A stretch of DNA of 20,673 nt from an uncultured Moraxellaceae bacterium (GCA_937952925.1 CALFYA010000142.1:1-20673); one strand, 5' to 3'; counted from the stretch's first letter, positions 6,835 through 15,247 are shown. The notes: a model not told the origin generated them from the letters alone. Made by a program: numbers and translations.

Positions 6835-6870
6835 GGGAGTTTTTGCTCAAAAAAAGCGCAAATTACTCCC
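6835..6870 (+). other. Stem-loop after the beta-helix gene, possible terminator
   Basis: GGGAGT (6835-6840) pairs with ACTCCC (6865-6870), and TTTGC (6842-6846) can pair with GCAAA (6858-6862) inside it. Only three T follow, so termination would be weak. It separates the accessory genes from the murG promoter region. Confidence 0.4.
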
Positions 6871-6939
6871 TTTGCAAAGAATTGCACCCATCTGAAACAT
6901 TTTTACTGATATTTCTGATGAGAATCCGCTGATTTACCC

Positions 6940-6969
6940 TTCAAAGCGGCGTCTTAATACGGTTATGAT
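6940..6969 (+). promoter_or_regulatory. Candidate promoter of the murG-to-ftsA run
   Basis: TTCAAA (6940-6945) and TATGAT (6964-6969) are spaced 18 bases apart, in the only sizeable gap before the division cluster. It would leave a leader of about 65-70 bases before murG. Confidence 0.35.
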
Positions 6970-7043
6970 CTTTGGTTATTCGTGCCGAGCGGGATGTTCG
7001 TCCACGTCGTTAAATTTCTTTTGGGCTTGGGTCAGCAATCATC

Positions 7044-8126
7044 GTGCAGCAAAAACGCATTTCCAACGTCTTGATGATGGCTGCGGGTACCGGCGGTCAT
7101 GTGTTTCCGGCTTTGGCAGTTGCTGAGCAACTGCGGGCGCGTGGCATCGCCGTGCATTGGCTCGCCACCCCTGCGGGGATGGAGCATCGCTTGGTTGGCC
7201 CTAGTGGCATTCCGCTTTATCCGATTGATATTCAAGGTATTCGTGGTAATGGGGTGCTGCGTTTGCTCAAAGCGCCCTTCAAGATTTTAGCCGCTACGCT
7301 TGCTGCTATGCGCATTATGCGCAGCCTCAAGATCGACGCAGTCGCTGGCTTTGGTGGCTATGTGACGGGGCCGGGTGGTTTGGCCGCGCGCGTGCTGGGT
7401 ATTCCGGTGATTATCCATGAGCAAAACGCGATTGCAGGGATGACCAACACGCAGCTGGCGCGGATTGCCACCACAGTACTCCAAGCCTTTCCCAATACCT
7501 TTGCTTCGACTGAAAAAGTCAAAACCACCGGTAATCCGGTACGAGCGGCGATTTGCGCCGTCGCGCCGCCTGCCGAGCGCTATCAAGGGCGTACCGGTGC
7601 GATTCGGGTGTTGGTGATTGGTGGGTCGCTCGGTGCACAAGCCCTCAATGAGCGGATTCCGCAAGCGTTAGCGTTACTCGGTACACCCATCCATGTGCGT
7701 CATCAGTGTGGGCAAAAACAAGTCGATGAGACGCGCGCGCGTTATCAAGCCCTGAATGCACCGCAAGTCACCGCTGAGGTATTGGCCTTTGTCGATGATA
7801 TGGCCGCTGCTTATGCCGATGCGGATTTTATCATTTGCCGTGCCGGTGCGCTGACCGTGACTGAGGTGGCGACTGCAGGTTTGCCTGCGGTGTTTGTGCC
7901 GCTGCCGTCTGCGGTCGATGATCACCAAACTGCCAATGCACGCTATTTGTCGGATGCTAACGCGGCATTGCTGTGTCCTCAAGCGAGTCTCACGCCGGAG
8001 TCGCTTGCCCAAGCCTTAGCGCCACTGCTTGATCGCGCCTGTTTGCTCAAGATGGCAAACGCAGCACGCGCCAAAGCGCAACCCGATGCCACCGCTTGTG
8101 TGGTGGATGCCATTTTGTCTGTTTAA
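7044..8126 (+). CDS. murG: UDP-GlcNAc:undecaprenyl-PP-MurNAc-pentapeptide GlcNAc transferase
   Basis: MurG adds GlcNAc to lipid I to make lipid II at the inner face of the cytoplasmic membrane. The 360-residue GT-B protein shows the glycine loops GTGGHVFPAL (15-24) and GGSLGAQALN (193-202), GFGGYVTGP (102-110), HEQNAIAG (125-132) and the UDP-GlcNAc-binding region RAGALTVTEVATAGLP with DDHQTANA (292-299). The start is GTG at 7044; the residues before the first loop fit the family length, though the Shine-Dalgarno is weak. ftsW, often just upstream in other bacteria, is not here, so the cluster begins at murG. murC follows after 24 bases. Confidence 0.97.
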   Translation: MQQKRISNVLMMAAGTGGHVFPALAVAEQLRARGIAVHWLATPAGMEHRLVGPSGIPLYPIDIQGIRGNGVLRLLKAPFKILAATLAAMRIMRSLKIDAVAGFGGYVTGPGGLAARVLGIPVIIHEQNAIAGMTNTQLARIATTVLQAFPNTFASTEKVKTTGNPVRAAICAVAPPAERYQGRTGAIRVLVIGGSLGAQALNERIPQALALLGTPIHVRHQCGQKQVDETRARYQALNAPQVTAEVLAFVDDMAAAYADADFIICRAGALTVTEVATAGLPAVFVPLPSAVDDHQTANARYLSDANAALLCPQASLTPESLAQALAPLLDRACLLKMANAARAKAQPDATACVVDAILSV

Positions 8127-8150
8127 GCCTTTATCAGCGGAGTCTATTGC

Positions 8151-9587
8151 ATGTCGAGCCAGCCAAAAGTCAGCCGTCTGATTGAAATCCCCGAAATGCG
8201 CCGGATTCGCCGTATGCACTTTGTCGGGATTGGCGGTGCAGGGATGTGCGGCATTGCCGAGGTGATCAAAAACCAAGGCTATGATGTGTCGGGTTCAGAC
8301 ATTAAGGCCAGCAAAACCACCGCACGCTTGGAGCAGATGGGCGTACAGGTGTTTATTGGTCATGATGCGGCCAATATCGTGGGTGCGGATGTGCTGGTGG
8401 TTTCCACCGCCATCGATAGCGAAAACCCCGAAATCAAAGCAGCAATTGAGCGCCATGTGCCGATTGTGCGCCGTGCTGAGATGCTCGGTGAGCTGATGCG
8501 TTATCGGCATGGGATTGCCGTCGCAGGTACACACGGCAAAACCACCACCACCAGTTTGCTCACCTGTATGCTCGACGAAGAAGGGCTTGATCCGACCTAT
8601 GTGATTGGTGGTTTGCTCAATCGTACCGGTACCAACGCAGCACTAGGCGCAAGTCGTTATTTGGTGGCCGAAGCCGACGAGTCGGATGCATCATTTTTGC
8701 ATTTACAGCCGATGGCCGCGATTGTCACCAATATTGATGCTGACCATATGGACACCTATGGTGGTAGCTTTGAAGTGCTCAAAGACACCTTTATTCAGTT
8801 TTTGCACAACCTGCCATTTTATGGTTTGGCGGTGATGTGTGGCGATGATCCAGTGATTCGTGAGTTGTTGCCACGGGTAGGTCGTCCAGTGCTGACCTAT
8901 GGGTTTGCCGACAACAACGATATCCGCGCAGTGGATGTGGTGCAAATGGGCATGCAAACCCGTTTTACCGTGTTGCGTCGTGACCGTGAGCCACTCACCG
9001 TGGTGCTGAGCATCCCTGGTTTACACAATGTGCTCAATGCCTTAGCGGCGATTGGGATTGCCACCGATGAAGGTGTGTCGGATGCGGCGATTGCGCGTGC
9101 GCTTGAAGGCTTTACCGGTGTCGGGCGGCGTTTTCAGATCCAAGGTGAATTTGCCCTCGGTGATGGCAGTGTCAAATTGGTCGATGACTACGGTCATCAC
9201 CCCAAAGAAGTCGAAGCCACCATCAAAGCCGCGCGTCAGAGTCATCCCCATCATCGCTTGGTGATGCTGTTTCAACCGCATCGCTTTAGCCGTACCCGTG
9301 ATTGTTTTGAAGACTTCGTCGAGGTGCTGTCGCAGGTCGATGTGCTGTTGTTGATGGAAGTCTATCCAGCGGGTGAAAAGCCGATTGTCGGTGCCGATAG
9401 CCGTAGCCTTGCGCGCAGCATTCGCTTGCGTGGACAAGTCGAGCCGATCTTGGTCGAGCCAGTGGATACTCAGCTTGAACCGGTGCTCAAGAGCATTTTG
9501 CAAGCGGGCGATTTGGTGCTGACTCAAGGCGCGGGAAATGTTGGCGCGGTGTCTAACGATTTAGCCCGTCAACAACTGTATACCTAA
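8151..9587 (+). CDS. murC: UDP-N-acetylmuramate--L-alanine ligase
   Basis: MurC adds L-Ala to UDP-MurNAc with ATP, the first peptide step of peptidoglycan precursor synthesis in the cytoplasm. The 478-residue protein shows the N-terminal dinucleotide-like loop FVGIGGAGM (24-32), the ATP P-loop GTHGKTTTT (126-134), EADESDASF (174-182), NIDADHMDTYG, DDYGHHP (345-351) and QPHRFSRT (375-382), the full Mur ligase set. GGAG lies at normal distance before the ATG, 24 bases after murG. The gap to ddl (96 bases) is the longest in the murG-ftsA run and holds two strong hairpins. Confidence 0.97.
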   Translation: MSSQPKVSRLIEIPEMRRIRRMHFVGIGGAGMCGIAEVIKNQGYDVSGSDIKASKTTARLEQMGVQVFIGHDAANIVGADVLVVSTAIDSENPEIKAAIERHVPIVRRAEMLGELMRYRHGIAVAGTHGKTTTTSLLTCMLDEEGLDPTYVIGGLLNRTGTNAALGASRYLVAEADESDASFLHLQPMAAIVTNIDADHMDTYGGSFEVLKDTFIQFLHNLPFYGLAVMCGDDPVIRELLPRVGRPVLTYGFADNNDIRAVDVVQMGMQTRFTVLRRDREPLTVVLSIPGLHNVLNALAAIGIATDEGVSDAAIARALEGFTGVGRRFQIQGEFALGDGSVKLVDDYGHHPKEVEATIKAARQSHPHHRLVMLFQPHRFSRTRDCFEDFVEVLSQVDVLLLMEVYPAGEKPIVGADSRSLARSIRLRGQVEPILVEPVDTQLEPVLKSILQAGDLVLTQGAGNVGAVSNDLARQQLYT

Positions 9588-9598
9588 GGTAGGCTCAG

Positions 9599-9619
9599 GC
9601 GTCCAAACCATTTGGACGC
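9599..9619 (+). promoter_or_regulatory. Stem-loop 1 in the murC-ddl gap
   Basis: GCGTCCAAA (9599-9607) pairs perfectly with TTTGGACGC (9611-9619) around loop CCA, starting 11 bases after the murC stop. No T run follows, so it is not an intrinsic terminator. Roles such as mRNA processing, 3'-end protection or protein binding are open. Confidence 0.6.
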
Positions 9620-9636
9620 AAATCAACTGTGGAACG

Positions 9637-9657
9637 GTGTATGGATCGTCCATACAC
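9637..9657 (+). promoter_or_regulatory. Stem-loop 2 in the murC-ddl gap
   Basis: GTGTATGGA (9637-9645) pairs perfectly with TCCATACAC (9649-9657) around loop TCG. It has the same size as stem-loop 1 (9-bp arms, 3-base loop) but unrelated sequence, and its centre is 38 bases downstream. It ends 26 bases before the ddl ATG, so it sits in the ddl leader just upstream of the ribosome binding site. Confidence 0.6.
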
Positions 9658-9683
9658 AACATGATGATCAGGTGGAGTGGTCG

Positions 9684-10595
9684 ATGGATCAGGCGAAGTT
9701 TGGCAAAGTTGCCGTGCTGTTTGGCGGTACCTCAGCAGAACGCGACGTGTCGCTCAATAGTGGTGGCGCGGTGTTGGCTGCCCTACAAGGCGCGGGTGTG
9801 GATGCCCATGCGTTTGATCCAGCCGAACGTCCGATTGCCGAGCTACAGGGCTTTGATCGTGCCTTTATTGTGCTGCATGGTCGTGGTGGTGAAGACGGGC
9901 AAATCCAAGGTTTGCTCGAATGGATGAAGATCCCGTATACCGGCTCAGGTGTGTTGGCGTCAGCTCTGGGTATGGACAAAGCACGCACCAAGCAACTGTG
10001 GCAAGGCTGTGGCTTGCCGACTGCACCGTATCGTCTGCTTGATGCCGATACCGATTTTAGCCAAGTCGCCACTGAGCTAGGTCTGCCGGTGATTATCAAG
10101 CCGGTGCACGAAGGCTCAAGCATTGGCATGAGCAAAGTCAGTAGCCTCGATGAATTTGAACCGGCGTATCAGACTGCCGCCAAACACGATGCCGTGGTGA
10201 TGGCGGAGCGTTGGATTACCGGTCGTGAATTTACCTGTGTGATTTTAAACGGTCAGGCGCTGCCAGTGATTCGCTTGCAACCGCCACAAGATGCGGCGTT
10301 TTACGATTATCAAGCCAAATATTTGCGCAACGACACCACCTATGGCATTCCCTGTGGATTGTCTGCCGAAGAAGAAGCCACCTTGCAAGGTTTGGCGCTG
10401 CGCGCATTCCATGCGGTCGGTGCAACCGGTTGGGGTCGGATTGATGCGATGCAAGATCAAGATGGCAATTTCTGGTTGCTTGAAGTCAATACCGTACCGG
10501 GGATGACCGATCATAGTTTGGTGCCGATGGCAGCTGCAGCAACAGGAGTATCCTTTGCTGAGTTGTGTCTGACCATTTTGTCACAAACGCTCTAA
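9684..10595 (+). CDS. ddl: D-alanine--D-alanine ligase
   Basis: Ddl joins two D-Ala with ATP to supply the end of the peptidoglycan stem peptide. The 303-residue ATP-grasp protein carries GGTSAERDVSLNSG (14-27), VLHGRGGEDGQIQG, the ATP-binding stretch VIIKPVHEGSSIGMSKV, the FYDYQAKY loop with the Tyr typical of D-Ala-D-Ala rather than D-Ala-D-lactate ligases, and the Mg-binding EVNTVPGMTDHSLVP. The ATG at 9684 was chosen because GGAG lies just upstream and the family begins there; a longer frame from TTG 9612 would translate stem-loop 2. By position in the cluster it corresponds to ddlB. ftsQ follows after 15 bases. Confidence 0.96.
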   Translation: MDQAKFGKVAVLFGGTSAERDVSLNSGGAVLAALQGAGVDAHAFDPAERPIAELQGFDRAFIVLHGRGGEDGQIQGLLEWMKIPYTGSGVLASALGMDKARTKQLWQGCGLPTAPYRLLDADTDFSQVATELGLPVIIKPVHEGSSIGMSKVSSLDEFEPAYQTAAKHDAVVMAERWITGREFTCVILNGQALPVIRLQPPQDAAFYDYQAKYLRNDTTYGIPCGLSAEEEATLQGLALRAFHAVGATGWGRIDAMQDQDGNFWLLEVNTVPGMTDHSLVPMAAAATGVSFAELCLTILSQTL

Positions 10596-10610
10596 GCTGA
10601 GATCAGCGGT

Positions 10611-11465
10611 ATGGCACAGCTCCCCCAATCCTTACGTCCACGGCGTCCAGCGGTCACTCCTGTCGGAGCGACTGCGGCCACGTCACGCTGGATGGATTGG
10701 AGTAGCTGGGTGGTATTGGCGTTGGCATTGTTGCTGTGCTTGGCCGGTGTGGTGGCATTTATTCAAAATGTCCAGCAAGCACCCATCGCACAAATTCGAA
10801 TTGAAGGTGCGCTCAATCCAACGGAGCAATCCGTATTGCAGCAATCGCTACAGCCGTTGGTCAAAGATGGCTACTTTACCGCCGACTTGACCAAAATTCG
10901 TGATGGTGCGCTCAAGCAGTCATGGGTGGATCGGGTCACCGTGAGTCGGCATTGGCCGCATGGCATTGTGGTACGGGTGATTCCACGCCATCCGATTGCA
11001 CGCTGGGGCAGTGGTCGTTTGCTCAGCGACCAAGGTGATGTGTTTAGTGAAGCACGCCCAATTGATCGGCGTGAGTTACCCCTGCTGCATGGGCCGATGA
11101 GTCAAAGCCATGCGATGATGCAGCAGTATTACCAGATCAACCAATGGTTTGCGCCACTCGGTCTCAAATTGCGTGAGCTGCATCTCACCGATCGGATGAC
11201 GTGGTTTATGACCTTTGACAGTGGTTTGCGGGTGATTGTGGATCAAGAGCAAACCCAAGCCAAACTCCAGCGTTTAAGCGTGTTGGCACAACATGGATTA
11301 CAAGATGCATGGCTTCAAATTGCCGCGATTGATTTGCGTTATCGCAATGGGATGGCGTTGCAATGGAAAAGCGGGCGTCCTCCTTTGATTGAAGGTGGGC
11401 AGTTTGTCAAAGCTGCACCGCCCCCTGTGGTTATTGCTGTTCAACCACCAACGTCCCCTCAGTAA
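10611..11465 (+). CDS. ftsQ: Cell division protein FtsQ
   Basis: FtsQ is a single-pass membrane protein that links the cytoplasmic ring to the periplasmic division machinery through FtsB and FtsL. The 284-residue protein has a basic cytoplasmic tail (RPRRP), one membrane span at about 31-51 (WVVLALALLLCLAGVVAFI), then the POTRA domain (about 57-128, IAQIRIEGALNPTEQ to WPHGIVVRVIPRHPIARWG) and the beta domain (FDSGLRVIV, KLQRLSVL, AIDLRYRNGMALQW). The C-terminus is Pro-rich. Its place between ddl and ftsA supports the call. The Shine-Dalgarno before the ATG is weak. Confidence 0.95.
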   Translation: MAQLPQSLRPRRPAVTPVGATAATSRWMDWSSWVVLALALLLCLAGVVAFIQNVQQAPIAQIRIEGALNPTEQSVLQQSLQPLVKDGYFTADLTKIRDGALKQSWVDRVTVSRHWPHGIVVRVIPRHPIARWGSGRLLSDQGDVFSEARPIDRRELPLLHGPMSQSHAMMQQYYQINQWFAPLGLKLRELHLTDRMTWFMTFDSGLRVIVDQEQTQAKLQRLSVLAQHGLQDAWLQIAAIDLRYRNGMALQWKSGRPPLIEGGQFVKAAPPPVVIAVQPPTSPQ

Positions 11466-11508
11466 GGGGTGTGGCTGATGTTGAAGCGAGCGTACGTTGG
11501 AATCAGTT

Positions 11509-12783
11509 ATGACTGAAACGTTGCCATCTGTTGTCGCGATTGACATTGGAACTCATAAAATTTCGGTGTTGGTGGGTCGTGTGCATGCGGCCGACCGGAT
11601 TGAGGTCTTGGGGATGGCGCATGCGCCCAATCGTGGTATGCACAAAGGTGCCATCAAAAACATGGACAAAGTGGTCGCCGCGCTCAAAGAAGCGGTTGCC
11701 CAAGCGGAAGACATGGCCGACTGCCGGATTCACACCGCATGGGTGGCGATCCCAAGCCCTGAAATGAAAAGCTTTAATGCCTCGGGGCGTACGCCGGTGA
11801 TGAATGGGGTGATTGGCACCACCGAGATTGTGCGTACCTTAGAAATGGCAAAAAGCAGCCATTTAATGCCCGATCATTATCTGATTAATGCCGTGCCACT
11901 GGGCGTGGCGATTGATGATCAATCGGATTGGGTCGATCATCCGGTAGGCATGGCGGCCACTCATATCAATGGGCATTACCATTTGATGATGCTGCCCATC
12001 AACACCATGCAAAACCTTGAGCGTGCGATGAAAGCCGCAGGAGTGGGCATTGAGCGCATGATTGTCTCAAGCCTTGCGACAGCTGAAGCCGTATTGTTGC
12101 CTGATGAGCGCGAATATGGCGTGTGTTTGGTGGATATTGGGGCGGGTACCACCAATATGGCGGTGTATTTGGAAGGTCGCTTGATTTTAAGCCATACCAT
12201 CCAACGCGGTGGCGAAAACGTCACGCGGGACATTGCCTCGGTACTGCAAACCACCACCGAGCAAGCCGAAACCCTCAAGATGCGGCATGGTTGTGTCGAT
12301 CGGGCAGGGGTGAAACCGGATCAAATGATCCATGTGCCGGGCATTGGTGCTGCACCGGGGGTGACGGTGAGCCGCATTGAGCTGACCGAAATCATCATGG
12401 CGCGCTACGAAGAGATTTTTGAGCAGGTGCGCCAACAACTTGAAGATAGCGGTGCAATAAATGTCTTGCGGCATGGTATCGTGTTGTCTGGTGATGCCAG
12501 TCAGATCGAAGGCGCTGTCGCCTTGGCGCGTCGGATCATTGGCGTACAGGTGCATTTGGGCAATGCACCTGTGGGCGTCGAAGCAGCCAATGAAGAGCGC
12601 CGTCCCATGCTGCGCCGTCCGGTGTATGCCACCGCGAGCGGCTTATTGCTGTATAGCCAAAACGAACAGCAACGCATGGCTGAAGGCAGTGTCGACGACG
12701 GTGAGCGCGGCAAGCCGGTGGTGGAGCGTTTAGTGGTGACGCCTTGGCGTCGTCTGATGGATAAACTGCGTCAAGTCATTTGA
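11509..12783 (+). CDS. ftsA: Cell division protein FtsA
   Basis: FtsA is the actin-like protein that tethers FtsZ to the membrane and recruits later division proteins. The 424-residue protein shows the phosphate 1 loop AIDIGTHKISVLVG, the 1C domain with GRTPVMNGVIG, the phosphate 2 loop VDIGAGTTNMAVY, and the adenosine motif VLSGDASQIEG. It ends with an amphipathic, basic helix, WRRLMDKLRQVI, the expected membrane-targeting tip. The ATG at 11509 has GGA seven bases upstream; a TTG four codons earlier is less likely. The gap to ftsZ (139 bases) contains a promoter-like sequence. Confidence 0.96.
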   Translation: MTETLPSVVAIDIGTHKISVLVGRVHAADRIEVLGMAHAPNRGMHKGAIKNMDKVVAALKEAVAQAEDMADCRIHTAWVAIPSPEMKSFNASGRTPVMNGVIGTTEIVRTLEMAKSSHLMPDHYLINAVPLGVAIDDQSDWVDHPVGMAATHINGHYHLMMLPINTMQNLERAMKAAGVGIERMIVSSLATAEAVLLPDEREYGVCLVDIGAGTTNMAVYLEGRLILSHTIQRGGENVTRDIASVLQTTTEQAETLKMRHGCVDRAGVKPDQMIHVPGIGAAPGVTVSRIELTEIIMARYEEIFEQVRQQLEDSGAINVLRHGIVLSGDASQIEGAVALARRIIGVQVHLGNAPVGVEAANEERRPMLRRPVYATASGLLLYSQNEQQRMAEGSVDDGERGKPVVERLVVTPWRRLMDKLRQVI

Positions 12784-12842
12784 AGCAGATCAGTTTCGGG
12801 TGAAAGGAGTTTGCGCGTCAATACGTGCTTGACAGCAGATCA
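12784..12842. repeat. Direct repeat AGCAGATCA before ftsZ
   Basis: AGCAGATCA occurs at 12784-12792, directly after the ftsA stop, and again at 12834-12842, overlapping the end of the -35-like TTGACA. The copies are 50 bases apart, close to five helical turns. They may be regulator sites or chance. Confidence 0.35.
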
Positions 12843-12858
12843 ACCTTTCATCAATTCT
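12829..12858 (+). promoter_or_regulatory. Candidate internal promoter of ftsZ
   Basis: A full consensus -35, TTGACA (12829-12834), is followed 18 bases later by AATTCT (12853-12858), a poor -10. It lies in the ftsA-ftsZ gap, 65-95 bases before the ftsZ start. FtsZ is usually needed in excess of FtsA, so an extra promoter here is plausible. Confidence 0.35.
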
Positions 12859-12922
12859 CAAACTTTTGGATGTGGATACCAAACGCATTGGGGCGTTTTG
12901 GCATCATGGGAGACCCAAGGTC

Positions 12923-14128
12923 ATGTCTTTTAAGCTGGTCGATGATCAATTTGCCGATGACAACGGACAAGCGCGCTTTACCGTCTTTGGTGTAGGCGGT
13001 GGTGGTGGTAATGCAGTCGAGCATATGGTGTGCTCGGGCATTAATGGCGTGACCTTTATTTGTGCCAACACCGACAAGCAAGCACTTGATCGCATGTCTG
13101 CACCCATCCGCCTGCAATTGGGTGGTCATAGCACGCGTGGTTTGGGTGCGGGTGCCAATCCTGAAGTCGGACGCTTGTCTGCCGAAGAAGAGCGCCAAGC
13201 GATCCAAGACGCGCTGCAAGGCGCTGACATGGTGTTTGTCACCGCCGGTATGGGCGGGGGCACCGGCACAGGCGCAGCACCCGTGATTGCATCGATTGCC
13301 AAAGACATGGGCATTTTGACCGTCGGCGTGGTCACCACCCCGTTTATGTTTGAAGGTCGCAAACGTGCCAAATCTGCCGAAGCCGGTATTGCCCAACTGG
13401 CCGATCATGTCGATTCATTGATTATTATCCCCAATGAAAAACTGCTCACCGTGTACGGTGACATCTCGATGAAAGACGCCTTTAAAAAGGCCGATGATGT
13501 GTTGCTCAATGCGGTACGCAGTATTTTTGATTTGATCGTCAATCATGGTCACATCAACCTTGACTTTGCCGACCTGAAGACCGCCATGAGCACCCGTGGT
13601 TACGCCATGATGGGCATCGGGACAGCGCGTGGTGATGATCGTGCGCGTCAAGCCGCCGAAATGGCGATCCGTAGCCCATTGCTCGACAACATCCGCATGG
13701 AAAATGCCAAAGGCATCTTGATCAACATCACCAGTGCCGATGATGTCAAACCCAGCGAAGTCAACACCATCGCCCAAGTGATCAGCCAAATTGCTGACAT
13801 GGACGAAGGCGATATTTTCTACGGTACCGTGTTTGATCCCGATGCTCGCGATGAGCTGCGCGTGACGGTGATCGCCACCGGTTTGACCCGCAACGAACAC
13901 GCTCCAGCGCCCACCCGTATGGCACCTCCAGCGCGGATGAACAGCGTGCCCAATACCCCAGCACCAGCTGTGGTTGCGCCCAAGCAGCCAAGCTATGACG
14001 ATGATGATGCGCCAGCGATTAGCCGTCGTCAGCCACCAGCAGCTCCCGAAGCGGCACGGCCTACGGAAGGCGGTCGTCCGTCACCGTTGAGCATTCAGGA
14101 CTACCTGAAAAACCAACAAAAGCGTTAA
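12923..14128 (+). CDS. ftsZ: Cell division protein FtsZ
   Basis: FtsZ is the tubulin-like GTPase that polymerises into the division ring. The 401-residue protein shows VFGVGGGGGNAVEHM (21-35), CANTDKQAL (48-55), the tubulin signature GGGTGTGAAP (111-120), the T7-loop region NLDFADLKTAM, and a Pro/Ala-rich linker before the C-terminal peptide LSIQDYLKNQQKR that binds FtsA and ZipA-type partners. The ATG at 12923 (MSFKLVDDQF) was chosen because related proteins begin there and GGGAG lies about ten bases upstream. A frame open to TTG 12866 adds 19 unmatched residues. The C-terminal peptide differs from the E. coli form (DIPAFLRKQ) and looks lineage-specific. Confidence 0.97.
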   Translation: MSFKLVDDQFADDNGQARFTVFGVGGGGGNAVEHMVCSGINGVTFICANTDKQALDRMSAPIRLQLGGHSTRGLGAGANPEVGRLSAEEERQAIQDALQGADMVFVTAGMGGGTGTGAAPVIASIAKDMGILTVGVVTTPFMFEGRKRAKSAEAGIAQLADHVDSLIIIPNEKLLTVYGDISMKDAFKKADDVLLNAVRSIFDLIVNHGHINLDFADLKTAMSTRGYAMMGIGTARGDDRARQAAEMAIRSPLLDNIRMENAKGILINITSADDVKPSEVNTIAQVISQIADMDEGDIFYGTVFDPDARDELRVTVIATGLTRNEHAPAPTRMAPPARMNSVPNTPAPAVVAPKQPSYDDDDAPAISRRQPPAAPEAARPTEGGRPSPLSIQDYLKNQQKR

Positions 14129-14151
14129 TTGCGCGACAACAGTAGGTGTAT

Positions 14152-14187
14152 AGATTCGTCGTTTTTGGGAGCAAAAGCGGCGAATCT
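14152..14187 (+). terminator. Long stem-loop between ftsZ and lpxC
   Basis: AGATTCGTCGTTTTTG (14152-14167) pairs along its full 16 bases, with two G-U pairs, with CAAAAGCGGCGAATCT (14172-14187) around the tetraloop GGAG. Only two further T follow (14188-14189), so it may be a partial terminator after ftsZ or a leader structure for lpxC rather than a strong stop. Confidence 0.5.
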
Positions 14188-14260
14188 TTAACCGCTTGTT
14201 GTGGCAGAGTGGCAATTAATAGTGCTACGATGCAAAACTCTTGAAACATTCTGACATAAA

Positions 14261-15184
14261 ATGCTGAATCAACGCACCATCCAACGACCCATTCGCGCGA
14301 CGGGTATTGGTCTGCATAGTGGTCAAAAAGTCTACTTGGGACTCCTGCCTCACCATGTTGATGGTGGGGTTGTTTTCCGTCGCACCGATTTGACGCCTCC
14401 GGTTGATATTCCAGCCAATGCCCTGTTGGTACAAGAGACCATGATGTCCTCAAACCTTGTGCAAGGGGAGGTCAAAATTGGCACGGTCGAACATTTGATG
14501 AGTGCAATTGCCGGTTTGGGCATTGATAATTTGATTGTCGAAGTCAGTGCGTCCGAAATCCCAATTATGGATGGCAGCGCAGGGCCTTTTGTATTTTTAC
14601 TGCAATCGGCAGGCATTGCCGAGCAAGCAGCATCCAAAAAATTTATCCGCATCAAACAGCCTGTCGAAGTGCGCGTCGATGATAAACGTGCGGCGTTTTT
14701 GCCCCATGAAGGCTTTACCATTCAATTTACCATTGATTTTGACCATCCGGCCTTTGATGCCGCGCATCAATCGGCAGAAGTGGACTTTTCATCCACCTCG
14801 TTTGTCGAAGAAGTCAGCCATGCGCGTACCTTTGGGTTTTTGCGCGATATCGAATACTTGCGTGCCAACAATTTGGCGTTGGGGGGCAGCCTCGACAATG
14901 CCATCGTGGTGGATGACCACGGCGTGGTCAACGAAGAAGGCTTGCGCTTTGCCGATGAGTTTGTCCGCCACAAAATGCTCGATGCGATTGGTGATCTGTA
15001 TTTGATCGGTCATAGCATTATTGGGCGTTTTGAAGGCTATAAATCGGGGCATGCGCTCAATAACCAGCTCTTGCGTGCGGTATTGGCACAAAAAGATAGC
15101 TATGAAATTGTGACATTTGATGACGAAAATGATTGTCCTATCCCTTATTTTCAAGCGGATAGTGCCGAGGTTATTTCGGCCTAA
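14261..15184 (+). CDS. lpxC: UDP-3-O-acyl-N-acetylglucosamine deacetylase
   Basis: LpxC removes the N-acetyl group from UDP-3-O-acyl-GlcNAc, the committed step of lipid A synthesis, as a cytoplasmic zinc enzyme. The 307-residue protein shows QRTIQRPIRATGIGLHSG at the start and all expected metal ligands: H78 in TVEHLMSA, H237 and D241 in FVRHKMLDAIGD; H263 in SGHALNNQLL matches the catalytic His. GSLDNAIVVD is also typical. The Shine-Dalgarno before the ATG is poor. Its place after ftsZ matches E. coli. A 132-base gap with a long stem-loop separates it from ftsZ, so it may be controlled apart from the division genes. Confidence 0.97.
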   Translation: MLNQRTIQRPIRATGIGLHSGQKVYLGLLPHHVDGGVVFRRTDLTPPVDIPANALLVQETMMSSNLVQGEVKIGTVEHLMSAIAGLGIDNLIVEVSASEIPIMDGSAGPFVFLLQSAGIAEQAASKKFIRIKQPVEVRVDDKRAAFLPHEGFTIQFTIDFDHPAFDAAHQSAEVDFSSTSFVEEVSHARTFGFLRDIEYLRANNLALGGSLDNAIVVDDHGVVNEEGLRFADEFVRHKMLDAIGDLYLIGHSIIGRFEGYKSGHALNNQLLRAVLAQKDSYEIVTFDDENDCPIPYFQADSAEVISA

Positions 15185-15247
15185 GCGGTGATTGTCATCA
15201 TTTTTTTATAAAACATGTGTAGTTTTGGTAGCCCAAAAATCCTCAGT

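Noticed and set aside
9612..9683. 24-codon N-terminal extension of ddl from a TTG
   Set aside because: It would begin within stem-loop 1 and translate stem-loop 2; the ATG at 9684 has a good Shine-Dalgarno and matches the family length.
12866..12922. 19-codon N-terminal extension of ftsZ from a TTG
   Set aside because: There is no homology to FtsZ N-termini, and the ATG at 12923 is better placed.
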